A stretch of DNA of 55,480 nucleotides from JBCCMQ01 sp039026235 (GTDB taxonomy: Bacteria; Pseudomonadota; Alphaproteobacteria; Rhodobacterales; Rhodobacteraceae), in NCBI GenBank assembly GCA_039026235.1, contig JBCCMQ010000019.1, forward strand, positions 1 to 55,480, given 5' to 3'. This document shows, in pieces, positions 17,618-25,453 of the stretch; positions within the stretch are counted from its first letter, which is position 1; every line of letters begins with the position of its first letter. The notes beneath the pieces were generated by a model. The model saw only the letters and a list, made by a program, of their open reading frames with translations, was not told the DNA's origin and did not search any database. The position numbers and the translations under genes are program-made.

Positions 17618-18883
17618 ATGCGTTCCATGCTGAAAGCGTCCGCTGCGGCGCTTGTTGCGACTGCTGTTGTGGCGGGCAGCGCCTTTGCCGCCGGACATGC
17701 TCTGACAGGAGATCTCAAGATCTTCCTCGACACGTCAAACCCGGCGCCGCGCGCGACAATGGAAGCGATGATCAGCCGGTTTCAGGAACAGCACCCTGAT
17801 CTGAACATCGAGACAACCGTCATCGACCGGGAAGAATACAAGACGCAGATCCGCAACTTCCTGACCGCAAATCCACCGGACGTTGCAACCTGGTATGCCG
17901 CCAACCGCATGAAACCCTATGTCGATGCCGGCCTTTTCGAAGATGTGTCCGATCTCTGGGCCGAACCTGAAATCGCCGAGAACTTGGCCTCGACCAAAGG
18001 TGCGATGACCATCGACGGAAAGCAGTGGGGCGTACCCTATACCTACTACCAGTGGGGTGTGTACTACCGCAAAGACATCTTCGACGAACTCGGATTGTCA
18101 GAGCCTTCGACCTGGGCCGAAGAAAAGGCAAACTGCGAAAAGATCGTCGCATCGGGCCGCGCCTGCTACACCATTGGGACCAAGTTCCTTTGGACCGCAG
18201 GCGGCTGGTTTGACTATCTCAACATGCGCACCAACGGCTTTGACTTTCACATGGCCCTGGCCGGTGGCGAAGTCAGCTGGGAAGACGATCGCGTCAAGGC
18301 AACGTTTGCGAACTGGAAAGAGCTGATCGACATGGGCGGCTTCATCGCCAACCACCAGACCTATAGCTGGCAGGAAGCGCTGCCGTTCATGGTCAACGGG
18401 GAAGCGACCGCCTATCTGATGGGCAACTTCGCCGTGGCGCCGCTGCGCGATGCGGGTCTGACCGACGACCAGCTTGATTTCTATCAGTTTGTCGCCATCA
18501 ACCCGGACGTCGAACTGGCCGAAGACGCACCGACCGACACATTCCACATTCCGGCCAACGCTGCCAACAAGGACGCGGCCCGAGAATTCCTGCGCTTCGC
18601 CGTGTCAGCGGATGAGCAAACGGAAATCAACAACGGCGCCAACCTGGGCCAGTTGCCGGTGAACGCCAAGTCCGGCGTCGACAACGATAAGTTCCTGAAC
18701 CAGGGCTTTGAGATGCTGTCGTCCAATTCGCCGGGCGGCGTGGCCCAGTTCTGGGACCGTGATGCGCCGGCGGAAATGGCCAAGGCCTCCATGGAAGGGT
18801 TCCAGGAATTCATGGTCAAGCCCGACAATCTTGACCGTATCCTAAGCCGGCTCGAGCGCACACGCGCACGCGTTTTTAAATAA
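17618..18883 (+). CDS. galactoside ABC transporter substrate-binding protein
   Basis: A 421-residue extracellular-binding protein (family 1). The signal peptide ends at AFAAGHA. Typical segments are LKIFLDTSNPAPRATMEAMI, VYYRKDIFDELGLSEPSTW and YSWQEALPFMVNGEATAYLMGNFA. ATG 17618 follows a GGGAGG ribosome site by 5 nt. First gene of the rightward operon leading into GH4, GH42 and galactose oxidation genes, so the ligand is probably an alpha- or beta-galactoside. A stem-loop follows the gene. Confidence 0.92.
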   Translation: MRSMLKASAAALVATAVVAGSAFAAGHALTGDLKIFLDTSNPAPRATMEAMISRFQEQHPDLNIETTVIDREEYKTQIRNFLTANPPDVATWYAANRMKPYVDAGLFEDVSDLWAEPEIAENLASTKGAMTIDGKQWGVPYTYYQWGVYYRKDIFDELGLSEPSTWAEEKANCEKIVASGRACYTIGTKFLWTAGGWFDYLNMRTNGFDFHMALAGGEVSWEDDRVKATFANWKELIDMGGFIANHQTYSWQEALPFMVNGEATAYLMGNFAVAPLRDAGLTDDQLDFYQFVAINPDVELAEDAPTDTFHIPANAANKDAAREFLRFAVSADEQTEINNGANLGQLPVNAKSGVDNDKFLNQGFEMLSSNSPGGVAQFWDRDAPAEMAKASMEGFQEFMVKPDNLDRILSRLERTRARVFK

Positions 18884-18894
18884 ACGAGAACAGA

Positions 18895-18921
18895 CCGGGG
18901 CAGAGCACGTCTTTGCCCCGG
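18895..18921 (+). terminator. intercistronic stem-loop after binding-protein gene
   Basis: CCGGGGCA / TGCCCCGG, a perfect 8-bp stem with an 11-nt loop, in the 93-bp gap before the first permease. No T-run follows, so it is probably a 3'-end protecting or partial termination structure, matching the one in the neighbouring ABC operon. Confidence 0.6.
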
Positions 18922-18976
18922 CCATCCAAGCCGGGCCGCCAAGGCCCTGTCCGAAGCCCGCGGGAAGGACCCACCC

Positions 18977-19918
18977 ATGGCCGACGCAACAGTCGCAGAC
19001 GCACGCGCAGTCGACGGCGCTAGCTGGTTTCACCGCAACCAGATCGCAATCACGCCCTGGCTGTTCCTTGCCCCGGGCGTGCTTTTCTTTCTGTTCTACG
19101 TAATCTTCCCGGTCTTTCAGTCGTTCAATATCTCGCTTTATGAATGGGACGGACTGGGCCAGCCGGAATACGTCGGGCTGCAGAATTACGAAGATCTCTA
19201 CTGGGAATTCGTCGACCGCGACGCCTTCTTCGTCTCTTTGAAGAACAACATCATCTGGCTGTTCCTCTACCTGCTGGCAATCCCGGCCGGGCTTTTCATC
19301 GCGCTTTTCCTCAATCAAACCGTGGCCGGAATCCGGCTGTACAAGTCACTCTTCTTTTTTCCCTTTGTGATCAGCCAGGTGGTCGTCGGCCTCGTCTTCA
19401 CCTGGTTTTATGACCCGACTTTCGGGCTCTTGAACATCATGCTGGGCTGGTTCGGACTGGAGCCCATCACCGTTCTCGGTGATGAGCGTTTCGTGACCTA
19501 CGGTATCATCGCAGCGGGTCTCTGGCCGCAAACGGCCTATTGCATGATCTTGTACCTTACGGGCCTCAATGCTGTTGATCCGGAACAGATCGAAGCCGGT
19601 AGGCTGGACGGCGCCAAGGGCGCCAAGATGCTTTGGTACATTATCATCCCGCAGCTCCGGCCAGCCACATTTATTGCCTTTGTCGTGACCATTATCGGCG
19701 CGCTTCGCTCGTTCGACCTGATCTCGATAATGACCCAGGGCGGTCCGTTCGGCTCGTCCCGCGTACTGGCTTTTTACATGTTCGAGGTCGCGCTTTCCGA
19801 ATACGGCTTTCGCATGGGATACGGCGCGGCAATCGCGGTTGTGCTTTTCCTGATCATGCTGTGCTTCATCGCCTACTTCCTCTGGTCGATGTATCGCGAC
19901 GAGAAGGGAGCCCGCTGA
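18977..19918 (+). CDS. galactoside ABC transporter permease (MalF type)
   Basis: A 313-residue CUT1 permease with six predicted helices. The EAA motif EAGRLDGAKGAKMLWYIIIP is visible near residue 215, and LAPGVLFFLFYVIFPVFQSF marks helix 1. GGAAGGACCC provides the ribosome site before ATG 18977. The stop overlaps an ATG (TGATG at 19916-19920) that opens a 45-codon reading frame rather than the next permease, which is unusual (see the repeat that follows). Confidence 0.92.
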   Translation: MADATVADARAVDGASWFHRNQIAITPWLFLAPGVLFFLFYVIFPVFQSFNISLYEWDGLGQPEYVGLQNYEDLYWEFVDRDAFFVSLKNNIIWLFLYLLAIPAGLFIALFLNQTVAGIRLYKSLFFFPFVISQVVVGLVFTWFYDPTFGLLNIMLGWFGLEPITVLGDERFVTYGIIAAGLWPQTAYCMILYLTGLNAVDPEQIEAGRLDGAKGAKMLWYIIIPQLRPATFIAFVVTIIGALRSFDLISIMTQGGPFGSSRVLAFYMFEVALSEYGFRMGYGAAIAVVLFLIMLCFIAYFLWSMYRDEKGAR

Positions 19919-20055
19919 TGAAGACGCCAACGCTCTTTACGACCGCCGCCTTCGGCGAGAGTATTTTTCGACCAAAGAAGCAGGGCGATGGCGCTCTATT
20001 TCTTTGGTCCTCAAATACTCAAATTCCCAACGCGACCCTCTTGAGGAGCGCCTGA
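19918..20055 (+). other. 45-codon reading frame bridging the two permease genes
   Basis: An open frame begins at the ATG overlapping the first permease stop and ends with a TGA two bases before the second permease ATG. It runs straight through the inverted repeat at 19959-20020. No homology is recognised and the composition is not protein-like, so it may be a coupling leader produced when a repeat inserted at a former TGATG junction, or chance. Confidence 0.3.
19959..20020. repeat. long imperfect inverted repeat (REP-like element)
   Basis: Left arm GAGTATTTTTCGACCAAAGA and right arm TCTTTGGTCCTCAAATACTC (each arm one base longer) pair over 21 positions with 3 mismatches, separated by a 20-nt GC-rich loop. 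The style (GAGTATTT...ACCAAAGA) matches intergenic palindromes I recall from roseobacter genomes. It sits between two permease genes of one operon and could form a strong RNA hairpin, altering stability or the ratio of the permeases. Confidence 0.75.
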
Positions 20056-20056
20056 G

Positions 20057-20905
20057 ATGTTTCCAACCCCGATCGAGAAATCCTCGCGAAGCTGGCAGCT
20101 GACCTACCAGGGCCTTCTGCCGCTCGCGCTCATGTTCTGGCTGGCCCCATTAATTGCTGTCGCGGTCTTTTCAATCAAACCCGACGCCGATTTTACCACC
20201 GGCAATTACTGGGGTTGGCCGTCTAGTTTCGAAGGCGCGGTCAACTATGGCAAGGTTTTCTTCGAATCAGACATGCCGCGCTACCTGATGAATTCAGTCC
20301 TGATCACAGTCCCGACTGTGATCGGCGCAGTTGCCCTGTCTTGCATGACAGGTTTCGCCCTGGGCATTTACAAGTTTCGCTCGAACCTTTGGATCTTTTT
20401 CATGTTCGTGGCGGGGAATTTCGTGCCCTTTCAGATCCTGATGGTGCCGGTCCGCGACCTGACTCTGGACATGGGGCTCTACAACACCAAGTTGGGATTG
20501 GTCCTGTTCCATGTCGCGTTCCAGACCGGGTTTTGCACGCTTTTCATGCGGAACTTCATCCGCGCCCTGCCCTTCCCGCTGATCGAGGCGGCGCGGGTCG
20601 AAGGCGTGGCGGAATGGCGGATTTTCTGGTTCATCGTTCTTCCGCTGATGAAGCCCGCAATTGCCGCGCTGAGCGTGCTGATCTTCACCTTCATCTGGAA
20701 CGACTACTTTTGGGCGGTGGTTCTGACCCAGGGCGTTGAAAGCCAGCCCGTGACGGCGGGCATAACAAGCTTCAACGCCCAGTACAGGGCCGCCTATCAT
20801 CTGATGAGTGCCGGTAGCATCGTCGCGGCCCTGCCACCGGTGGCAATGTTCTTTCTTATGCAAAAGCACTTCATCGCAGGATTGACCCTCGGCGCAGTGA
20901 AATAG
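20057..20905 (+). CDS. galactoside ABC transporter permease (MalG type)
   Basis: A 282-residue CUT1 permease with six helices and the EAA motif IEAARVEGVAEWRIFWFIVLP near residue 175. The C-terminus QKHFIAGLTLGAVK is typical of MalG-like subunits. Ribosome site GAGGAG lies 9 nt before ATG 20057. It forms the pore with the MalF-like subunit and is followed after 8 bp by the GH4 gene. Confidence 0.93.
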   Translation: MFPTPIEKSSRSWQLTYQGLLPLALMFWLAPLIAVAVFSIKPDADFTTGNYWGWPSSFEGAVNYGKVFFESDMPRYLMNSVLITVPTVIGAVALSCMTGFALGIYKFRSNLWIFFMFVAGNFVPFQILMVPVRDLTLDMGLYNTKLGLVLFHVAFQTGFCTLFMRNFIRALPFPLIEAARVEGVAEWRIFWFIVLPLMKPAIAALSVLIFTFIWNDYFWAVVLTQGVESQPVTAGITSFNAQYRAAYHLMSAGSIVAALPPVAMFFLMQKHFIAGLTLGAVK

Positions 20906-20913
20906 GCTCTCAA

Positions 20914-22257
20914 ATGGCTGTCAAAATCGCCTTCATCGGCGCTGGCTCGACGATCTTCATGAAGAACATCGTCGGTGACGCGCTGCAAATGCCGGCTCTC
21001 TCGGACGCGGTCGTGACCCTTATGGACATCGACCGCGATCGTCTGGGCGAATCTGAATTGGTGGCGCGCAAGATCGCTGCTTCACTTGGGGTCGCGGCCA
21101 AAATCTCAACCACGACCGATCAGCGGGCCGCCATCGACGGTGCGGATTTCGTGGTCACGGCCTTCCAGATTGGCGGCTACAGACCTTCAACCGTGATCGA
21201 TTTTGATATCCCCCGCAAATACGGCCTGCGCCAGACCATCGCGGACACATTAGGTGTGGGCGGCATCATGCGCGGTTTGCGCACGGTTCCACATCTCTGG
21301 TCCGTGGCCCGCGACATGGCAGAACTCTGCCCAGGTGCCATTCTGCTCCAATACGTCAACCCGATGGCCATCAACACCTGGGCCCTGGCGGAACGCTATC
21401 CCCGGGTCCGCCAGGTCGGACTTTGTCACAGTGTCCAGAACACGGTTGAAGAGCTGGCGAACGATCTGGACATCGAGAAGTCCGATATGCGCTACCGCGT
21501 CGCCGGCGTGAACCATGTGGCGTTTTTTCTGGAACTGACCCAAGGCGGGAAAGACCTTTATCCCGCCCTACGCCAAGGTTACCGGTCAGGCCGTTTTCCG
21601 AAACCGCCGCTCTACCATGCCCGTTGCCCGAACCGCGTAAGATACGAGGTCATGGATCAGCTGGGATACTTCTGCACCGAAAGCTCGGAGCATCTGGCCG
21701 AGTATGTGCCATGGTTCATCAAGGACGGGCGGCCGGATCTGATCGAGAGCTTCGGCATTCCGCTGGACGAATACCCCAGGCGCTGTGAGGAACAGATGGC
21801 TGACTGGGCATCGCAGGCCGACAAATTGAAGTCGGCGGACAGCATTGCTGTTACAAAAAGCCACGAGTTCGCGGCTGAACTGATGAATGCCGTGGTAACC
21901 AATGAGCCCTATTCGATCTACGGCAACTTGCCCAATCTGGGCCAGATGCCGCAACTGCCCCATGGCGCAGCGGTAGAGACGCCCTGCCTCGTGGACGCGA
22001 ACGGCATTCAGCCGACAATGGTCGCGGATATTCCGCCGCAACTGGTGGCGCTGATGCGCAGCCAGATCAATGTGCAAGAGCTGACGGTGCGCGCGCTTGT
22101 GGAAGAGAACGTCGAATACATCTACCACGCGGCAATGATGGACCCACACACGGCCGCCGAATTGGATCTGCGCCAAATCCGCGCTTTGGTCGACGACCTT
22201 CTTGCGGCCCATGGCGACATGGTTCCCGCATGGGCACGGCCCAGGAAGGCCGCGTGA
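20914..22257 (+). CDS. melA: GH4 alpha-galactosidase-like glycosidase
   Basis: A 447-residue glycoside hydrolase of family 4, which uses NAD+, a divalent metal and a redox-elimination mechanism. The N-terminal Rossmann motif is FIGAGSTIF; metal and substrate residues lie in NPMA (N149) and CHSVQ (C171, H172), with GVNH at 198-201. CHSVQ and the overall pattern fit alpha-galactosidase (MelA) better than 6-phospho-glucosidases, and a CUT1 importer delivers unphosphorylated sugar. Cytoplasmic. It would release galactose from melibiose- or raffinose-type sugars, or from galactosyl-glycerol compounds (inference). Confidence 0.82.
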   Translation: MAVKIAFIGAGSTIFMKNIVGDALQMPALSDAVVTLMDIDRDRLGESELVARKIAASLGVAAKISTTTDQRAAIDGADFVVTAFQIGGYRPSTVIDFDIPRKYGLRQTIADTLGVGGIMRGLRTVPHLWSVARDMAELCPGAILLQYVNPMAINTWALAERYPRVRQVGLCHSVQNTVEELANDLDIEKSDMRYRVAGVNHVAFFLELTQGGKDLYPALRQGYRSGRFPKPPLYHARCPNRVRYEVMDQLGYFCTESSEHLAEYVPWFIKDGRPDLIESFGIPLDEYPRRCEEQMADWASQADKLKSADSIAVTKSHEFAAELMNAVVTNEPYSIYGNLPNLGQMPQLPHGAAVETPCLVDANGIQPTMVADIPPQLVALMRSQINVQELTVRALVEENVEYIYHAAMMDPHTAAELDLRQIRALVDDLLAAHGDMVPAWARPRKAA

Positions 22258-22297
22258 CACGTCAGGCCCGTCGCTGAACGAGACCAAAGGACCCGCA

Positions 22298-23068
22298 ATG
22301 AACGAACAGCCTAGCTATCCGGATCTCGCAGGCGCTTCTGTCTTCGTCACGGGCGGCGGATCCGGAATTGGTGCCGCGCTGACCGAAGGCTTCCTGCGGC
22401 AAGGTGCCAAAGTGGCCTTTGTTCAGCGCTCGGACGCTTCAGCTTTTGTTGACGAGGTGGCGGCGCGCACTGGCATGCGCCCCCATTTCATGCGTTGCGA
22501 CATCACCGACACGGATCAGCTAAAGGCCCGGATTGCCGAGGCGGGCGAACGCCACGGTCCGATCACGGTCCTTGTCAACAATGCCGCCAACGATCAAAGG
22601 CACGATTGGGAAGATGTCGACGAAGCCTTTTGGGACCGGATGATAGGCGTCAATCTCAAGGCCTACTTCTTTGCTGCCCAAGCCGTCGTCGGAATGATGC
22701 GCGCGGCAGGCGGCGGGTCGATCATCAACTTCAGCTCGATTTCCTACATGATGGGAAACGCAGGCTATCCGATCTACACAACCGCGAATTCCGGGATCAA
22801 CGGAATGACACGCAGTCTGGCGCGAGAGGTTGGCAAGGACCGCATCCGCGTCAACGCACTGGCGCCCGGCTGGGTGTTCACCGATCGCCAGAAGGAACTT
22901 TGGGCCGCCCCCGACGCAGTGGCCGCACATCTGTCGCGGCAGTGCCTTGAAGATACGCTCGCACCGGAAGATATCGTTGGCGGCACACTGTTTCTTGCCT
23001 CAAATACCTCTAAAATGATGACCGGTCAGGCTCTGGTCATCGACGGCGGCGTTGTCGTGACCGGATGA
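22298..23068 (+). CDS. SDR oxidoreductase, probable D-galactose 1-dehydrogenase with altered active site
   Basis: A 256-residue short-chain dehydrogenase: GGGSGIG at 19-25 binds NAD(P), NNAAN at about 94-98, catalytic Ser near 147 (NFSSIS), Tyr160. The usual YxxxK is YTTAN here: position 164 is Asn (codon AAT at the reading GCG-AAT-TCC). Operon position before KDGal kinase, aldolase and a lactonase makes galactose 1-dehydrogenase (galactose to galactonolactone) the natural role. Start ATG 22298, with AAAGG upstream; an extended upstream frame lies within GH4. Loss of Lys usually damages SDR catalysis, so either the family tolerates it, the substrate differs, or this is a real mutation or sequencing error. 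Confidence 0.75.
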   Translation: MNEQPSYPDLAGASVFVTGGGSGIGAALTEGFLRQGAKVAFVQRSDASAFVDEVAARTGMRPHFMRCDITDTDQLKARIAEAGERHGPITVLVNNAANDQRHDWEDVDEAFWDRMIGVNLKAYFFAAQAVVGMMRAAGGGSIINFSSISYMMGNAGYPIYTTANSGINGMTRSLAREVGKDRIRVNALAPGWVFTDRQKELWAAPDAVAAHLSRQCLEDTLAPEDIVGGTLFLASNTSKMMTGQALVIDGGVVVTG

Positions 23069-23991
23069 ATGCGGCGGCCGATATGACACCGGACTGGATT
23101 GCAGTTGATTGGGGGACGAGCCATTTGCGAGCCTGGGCTCTGTCGGCGTCAGACACCGTGCTTTGGTCCGGGCAATCCGGCGATGGCATCGGCCAACTGT
23201 CCGGCAATCGTTTCGAGCCGGCGCTGATCGCTTTGATCGGCGATGTTCTGGGCGCGTCCCGTTGCGATGTTCTTGCATGCGGAATGATCGGATCGCGCCA
23301 GGGCTGGGTTGAAGCCGGGTATGAGGTTGTTCCGTGCACCCCCAACGCCCTGCAAGCCACACTTGCGGAATCCAGAGACCCGCGGATATCGGTGCGGGTG
23401 ATCGGCGGCGTAAAACAGACATCTCCACCCGATGTGATGCGCGGAGAAGAAACCCAGATCGCCGGGTTTCTGTCGCTCAACAAGGACTTTGACGGGGTCG
23501 TCTGCCTGCCCGGGACCCATACCAAATGGGCGCATATCTCGGCGGGTGAAATCGTGAGTTTCAAGACCTTCATGACCGGTGAGCTTTTCGCCTGTATCAG
23601 CAACGACAGCGTCCTGCGCCACTCGGTGGACGAAAATGCTGACGCCTGGGATGCGGATGCCTTCGACAGGGCGGTGTCCGAGACGCTTTCACGACCGGAA
23701 AGACTGGCGGGCGCGCTGTTCTCAATCCGGGCAGAGCATCTTTTGCAGGGCGCCGCGCCTGAGAAAGCTCGCGCGACACTGTCCGGGCTTCTGGTGGGCG
23801 CAGAACTGGCGGCGGCGCGGCCCTATTGGTTGGGTCAGCATGTGGCGGTTGTTGGCGCCGAACGGCTTTCGCAGGCCTATCGCGCGGCGCTTGAGGCGCA
23901 GGGTGCAGCGGTTACCATTGCCCAGGCCGAACACATGACATTAGCCGGCTTGCGCGCCGCGCGCAAAAAGCTTCGAGAAACCGCGGGATGA
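23065..23991 (+). CDS. dgoK: 2-dehydro-3-deoxygalactonokinase
   Basis: A 308-residue sugar-acid kinase. VDWGTSHLRAWAL is the family's N-terminal phosphate loop, with CGMIGSRQGWVEAGY, RGEETQIAGFL and CLPGTHTKWAHI also diagnostic for DgoK. It phosphorylates 2-keto-3-deoxygalactonate with ATP. The ATG overlaps the preceding stop (ATGA), and its own stop overlaps the aldolase start, so three genes are translationally coupled. Confidence 0.93.
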   Translation: MNAAADMTPDWIAVDWGTSHLRAWALSASDTVLWSGQSGDGIGQLSGNRFEPALIALIGDVLGASRCDVLACGMIGSRQGWVEAGYEVVPCTPNALQATLAESRDPRISVRVIGGVKQTSPPDVMRGEETQIAGFLSLNKDFDGVVCLPGTHTKWAHISAGEIVSFKTFMTGELFACISNDSVLRHSVDENADAWDADAFDRAVSETLSRPERLAGALFSIRAEHLLQGAAPEKARATLSGLLVGAELAAARPYWLGQHVAVVGAERLSQAYRAALEAQGAAVTIAQAEHMTLAGLRAARKKLRETAG

Positions 23992-24602
23992 TCCGCCCCC
24001 TGGTTGCAATTCTGCGCGGACTGCATCCGCATGAGGCAACGGCTGTCCTGGATGCGCTCGTGGGGGCCGGGATCACCCGGATCGAGGTGCCCATGAACTC
24101 GCCCGATCCTTTGGACAGCATTGCTCTGATGGCCAAATCCGCACCGCCCGAAGTTCAGATCGGCGCCGGGACGGTCCTGACCGTCCAAGAGGTCGGTCAG
24201 GTCAAAGCAGCGGGCGGTGCGCTGATCGTGTCGCCCAATTGCGACACCGAGGTCATCCGGGCCACCAAGGCCGCGCACATGCAAAGCTTCCCGGGCGTTC
24301 TGACCCCAAGCGAGTGTTTTCGGGCGCTCGCCGCCGGGGCCGATGCGCTTAAGGTCTTTCCAAGTTTTCTGATGGGTACCGAAGGCCTGAAGGCAGTTCG
24401 TGCCGTGCTGCCGCCTGAGACCGAGATCTACATGGTGGGCGGCGTCGATGATGGCAACTTTGCCGAATGGCTGGCGGCCGGGGCCACGGGTTTCGGCGTC
24501 GGCTCCGCCCTTTACAAACCCGGTCGGTCCCCCGAAGACGTAGCCGCCCGCGCCCGGGACATGGTCGCGGCCTTCGACGCCTATGACGGATATGCACCAT
24601 GA
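23988..24602 (+). CDS. dgoA: 2-dehydro-3-deoxy-6-phosphogalactonate aldolase
   Basis: A 204-residue class I aldolase of the KDPG/KDPGal family. LVAILRGLHPHEA, IGAGTVLT and the Schiff-base Lys122 in ALKVFPS are visible, with E33 in RIEVPMNSP. It splits KDPGal to pyruvate and glyceraldehyde 3-phosphate. Standalone aldolase, not fused to a dehydratase. Coupled to dgoK upstream and to the lactonase downstream by 4-bp overlaps. Confidence 0.93.
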   Translation: MIRPLVAILRGLHPHEATAVLDALVGAGITRIEVPMNSPDPLDSIALMAKSAPPEVQIGAGTVLTVQEVGQVKAAGGALIVSPNCDTEVIRATKAAHMQSFPGVLTPSECFRALAAGADALKVFPSFLMGTEGLKAVRAVLPPETEIYMVGGVDDGNFAEWLAAGATGFGVGSALYKPGRSPEDVAARARDMVAAFDAYDGYAP

Positions 24603-25453
24603 AAGCGGCAGTTTTCGACGATCGTGCCTGCTGGCTGGGGGAAGGCCCGCTTTGGCATCCCCGGCGCAACGAACTCTTCTGGTTCGATATCCACAACCAC
24701 CAGCTTCTGTCTCAGACCGGCGCCGTCTGGAACTTTCCCGTGGCCGTCAGCGCCGCCGCCTGGATCAACGAACAGCGCCTTATGGTCGCCTCGGAAATCG
24801 CGCTGCACCTGTTTGATATTGATACCGGCAACCACGAGACGATCTGTGATCTGGAAGCCGACAATCCGGTCACACGCTCGAACGACGGACGCGCGGACCC
24901 CTACGGCGGGTTCTGGATCGGCACCATGGGCAAAGACCACGAACCCAAGGCAGGATCCTACTGGCGCTACTATCGGGGCGAACTGAAGCGGCTTTACGCC
25001 GGGATCGGTGTACCCAATGCCATATGTTTTACGCCGGATGGCGAAACGGCTTTCATCACCGATACGATGACCCACTGCAAGATCATGCGCATCCCCCTGG
25101 ACAGCAATGGCTGGCCGCGCGGCGAACCCGAGGTCTATCTCGATCTGGGGTCCGAGGGGCTTTTGCCCGATGGCGCCGTCATCGACGCCGAGGGAAACTT
25201 TTGGAACGCACAGTACAAGGCCGGACGGGTGGCGGGGTACGACACCGATGGCCGCCTGATTGCCGTTGTGGAGGTGGACGCGCCCCAGGCCACTTGTCCG
25301 GCCTTTGGCGGCTCGGATCTGACCACGCTTTACTGCACATCGGCCACCCAGACGATGACCCCGGATGCACTGGCAGCGTCGCCGGACAGCGGCAAGACCT
25401 TCTACCTTGAAGGCGTCGCCAAGGGTCAGGAAGAACATCAGGTGATCCTTTGA
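24599..25453 (+). CDS. SMP-30/gluconolaconase-family lactonase (probable galactonolactonase)
   Basis: A 284-residue six-bladed beta-propeller lactonase. Metal ligands are visible: Glu in LGEGPLWHP, Asn in SNDGRADPYGGFWIGTM, Asn in GVPNAICF and Asp in LLPDGAVID. It would open the galactonolactone formed by the upstream dehydrogenase. Its stop overlaps the TTG start of the GH42 gene (TTTGA), so these are coupled. Substrate is inferred from context. Confidence 0.88.
   Translation: MKAAVFDDRACWLGEGPLWHPRRNELFWFDIHNHQLLSQTGAVWNFPVAVSAAAWINEQRLMVASEIALHLFDIDTGNHETICDLEADNPVTRSNDGRADPYGGFWIGTMGKDHEPKAGSYWRYYRGELKRLYAGIGVPNAICFTPDGETAFITDTMTHCKIMRIPLDSNGWPRGEPEVYLDLGSEGLLPDGAVIDAEGNFWNAQYKAGRVAGYDTDGRLIAVVEVDAPQATCPAFGGSDLTTLYCTSATQTMTPDALAASPDSGKTFYLEGVAKGQEEHQVIL

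Noticed and set aside
16853..17799. Plus-strand frames over the iclR gene
   Set aside because: Shadows of the IclR helix-turn-helix protein; no ribosome sites or motifs.
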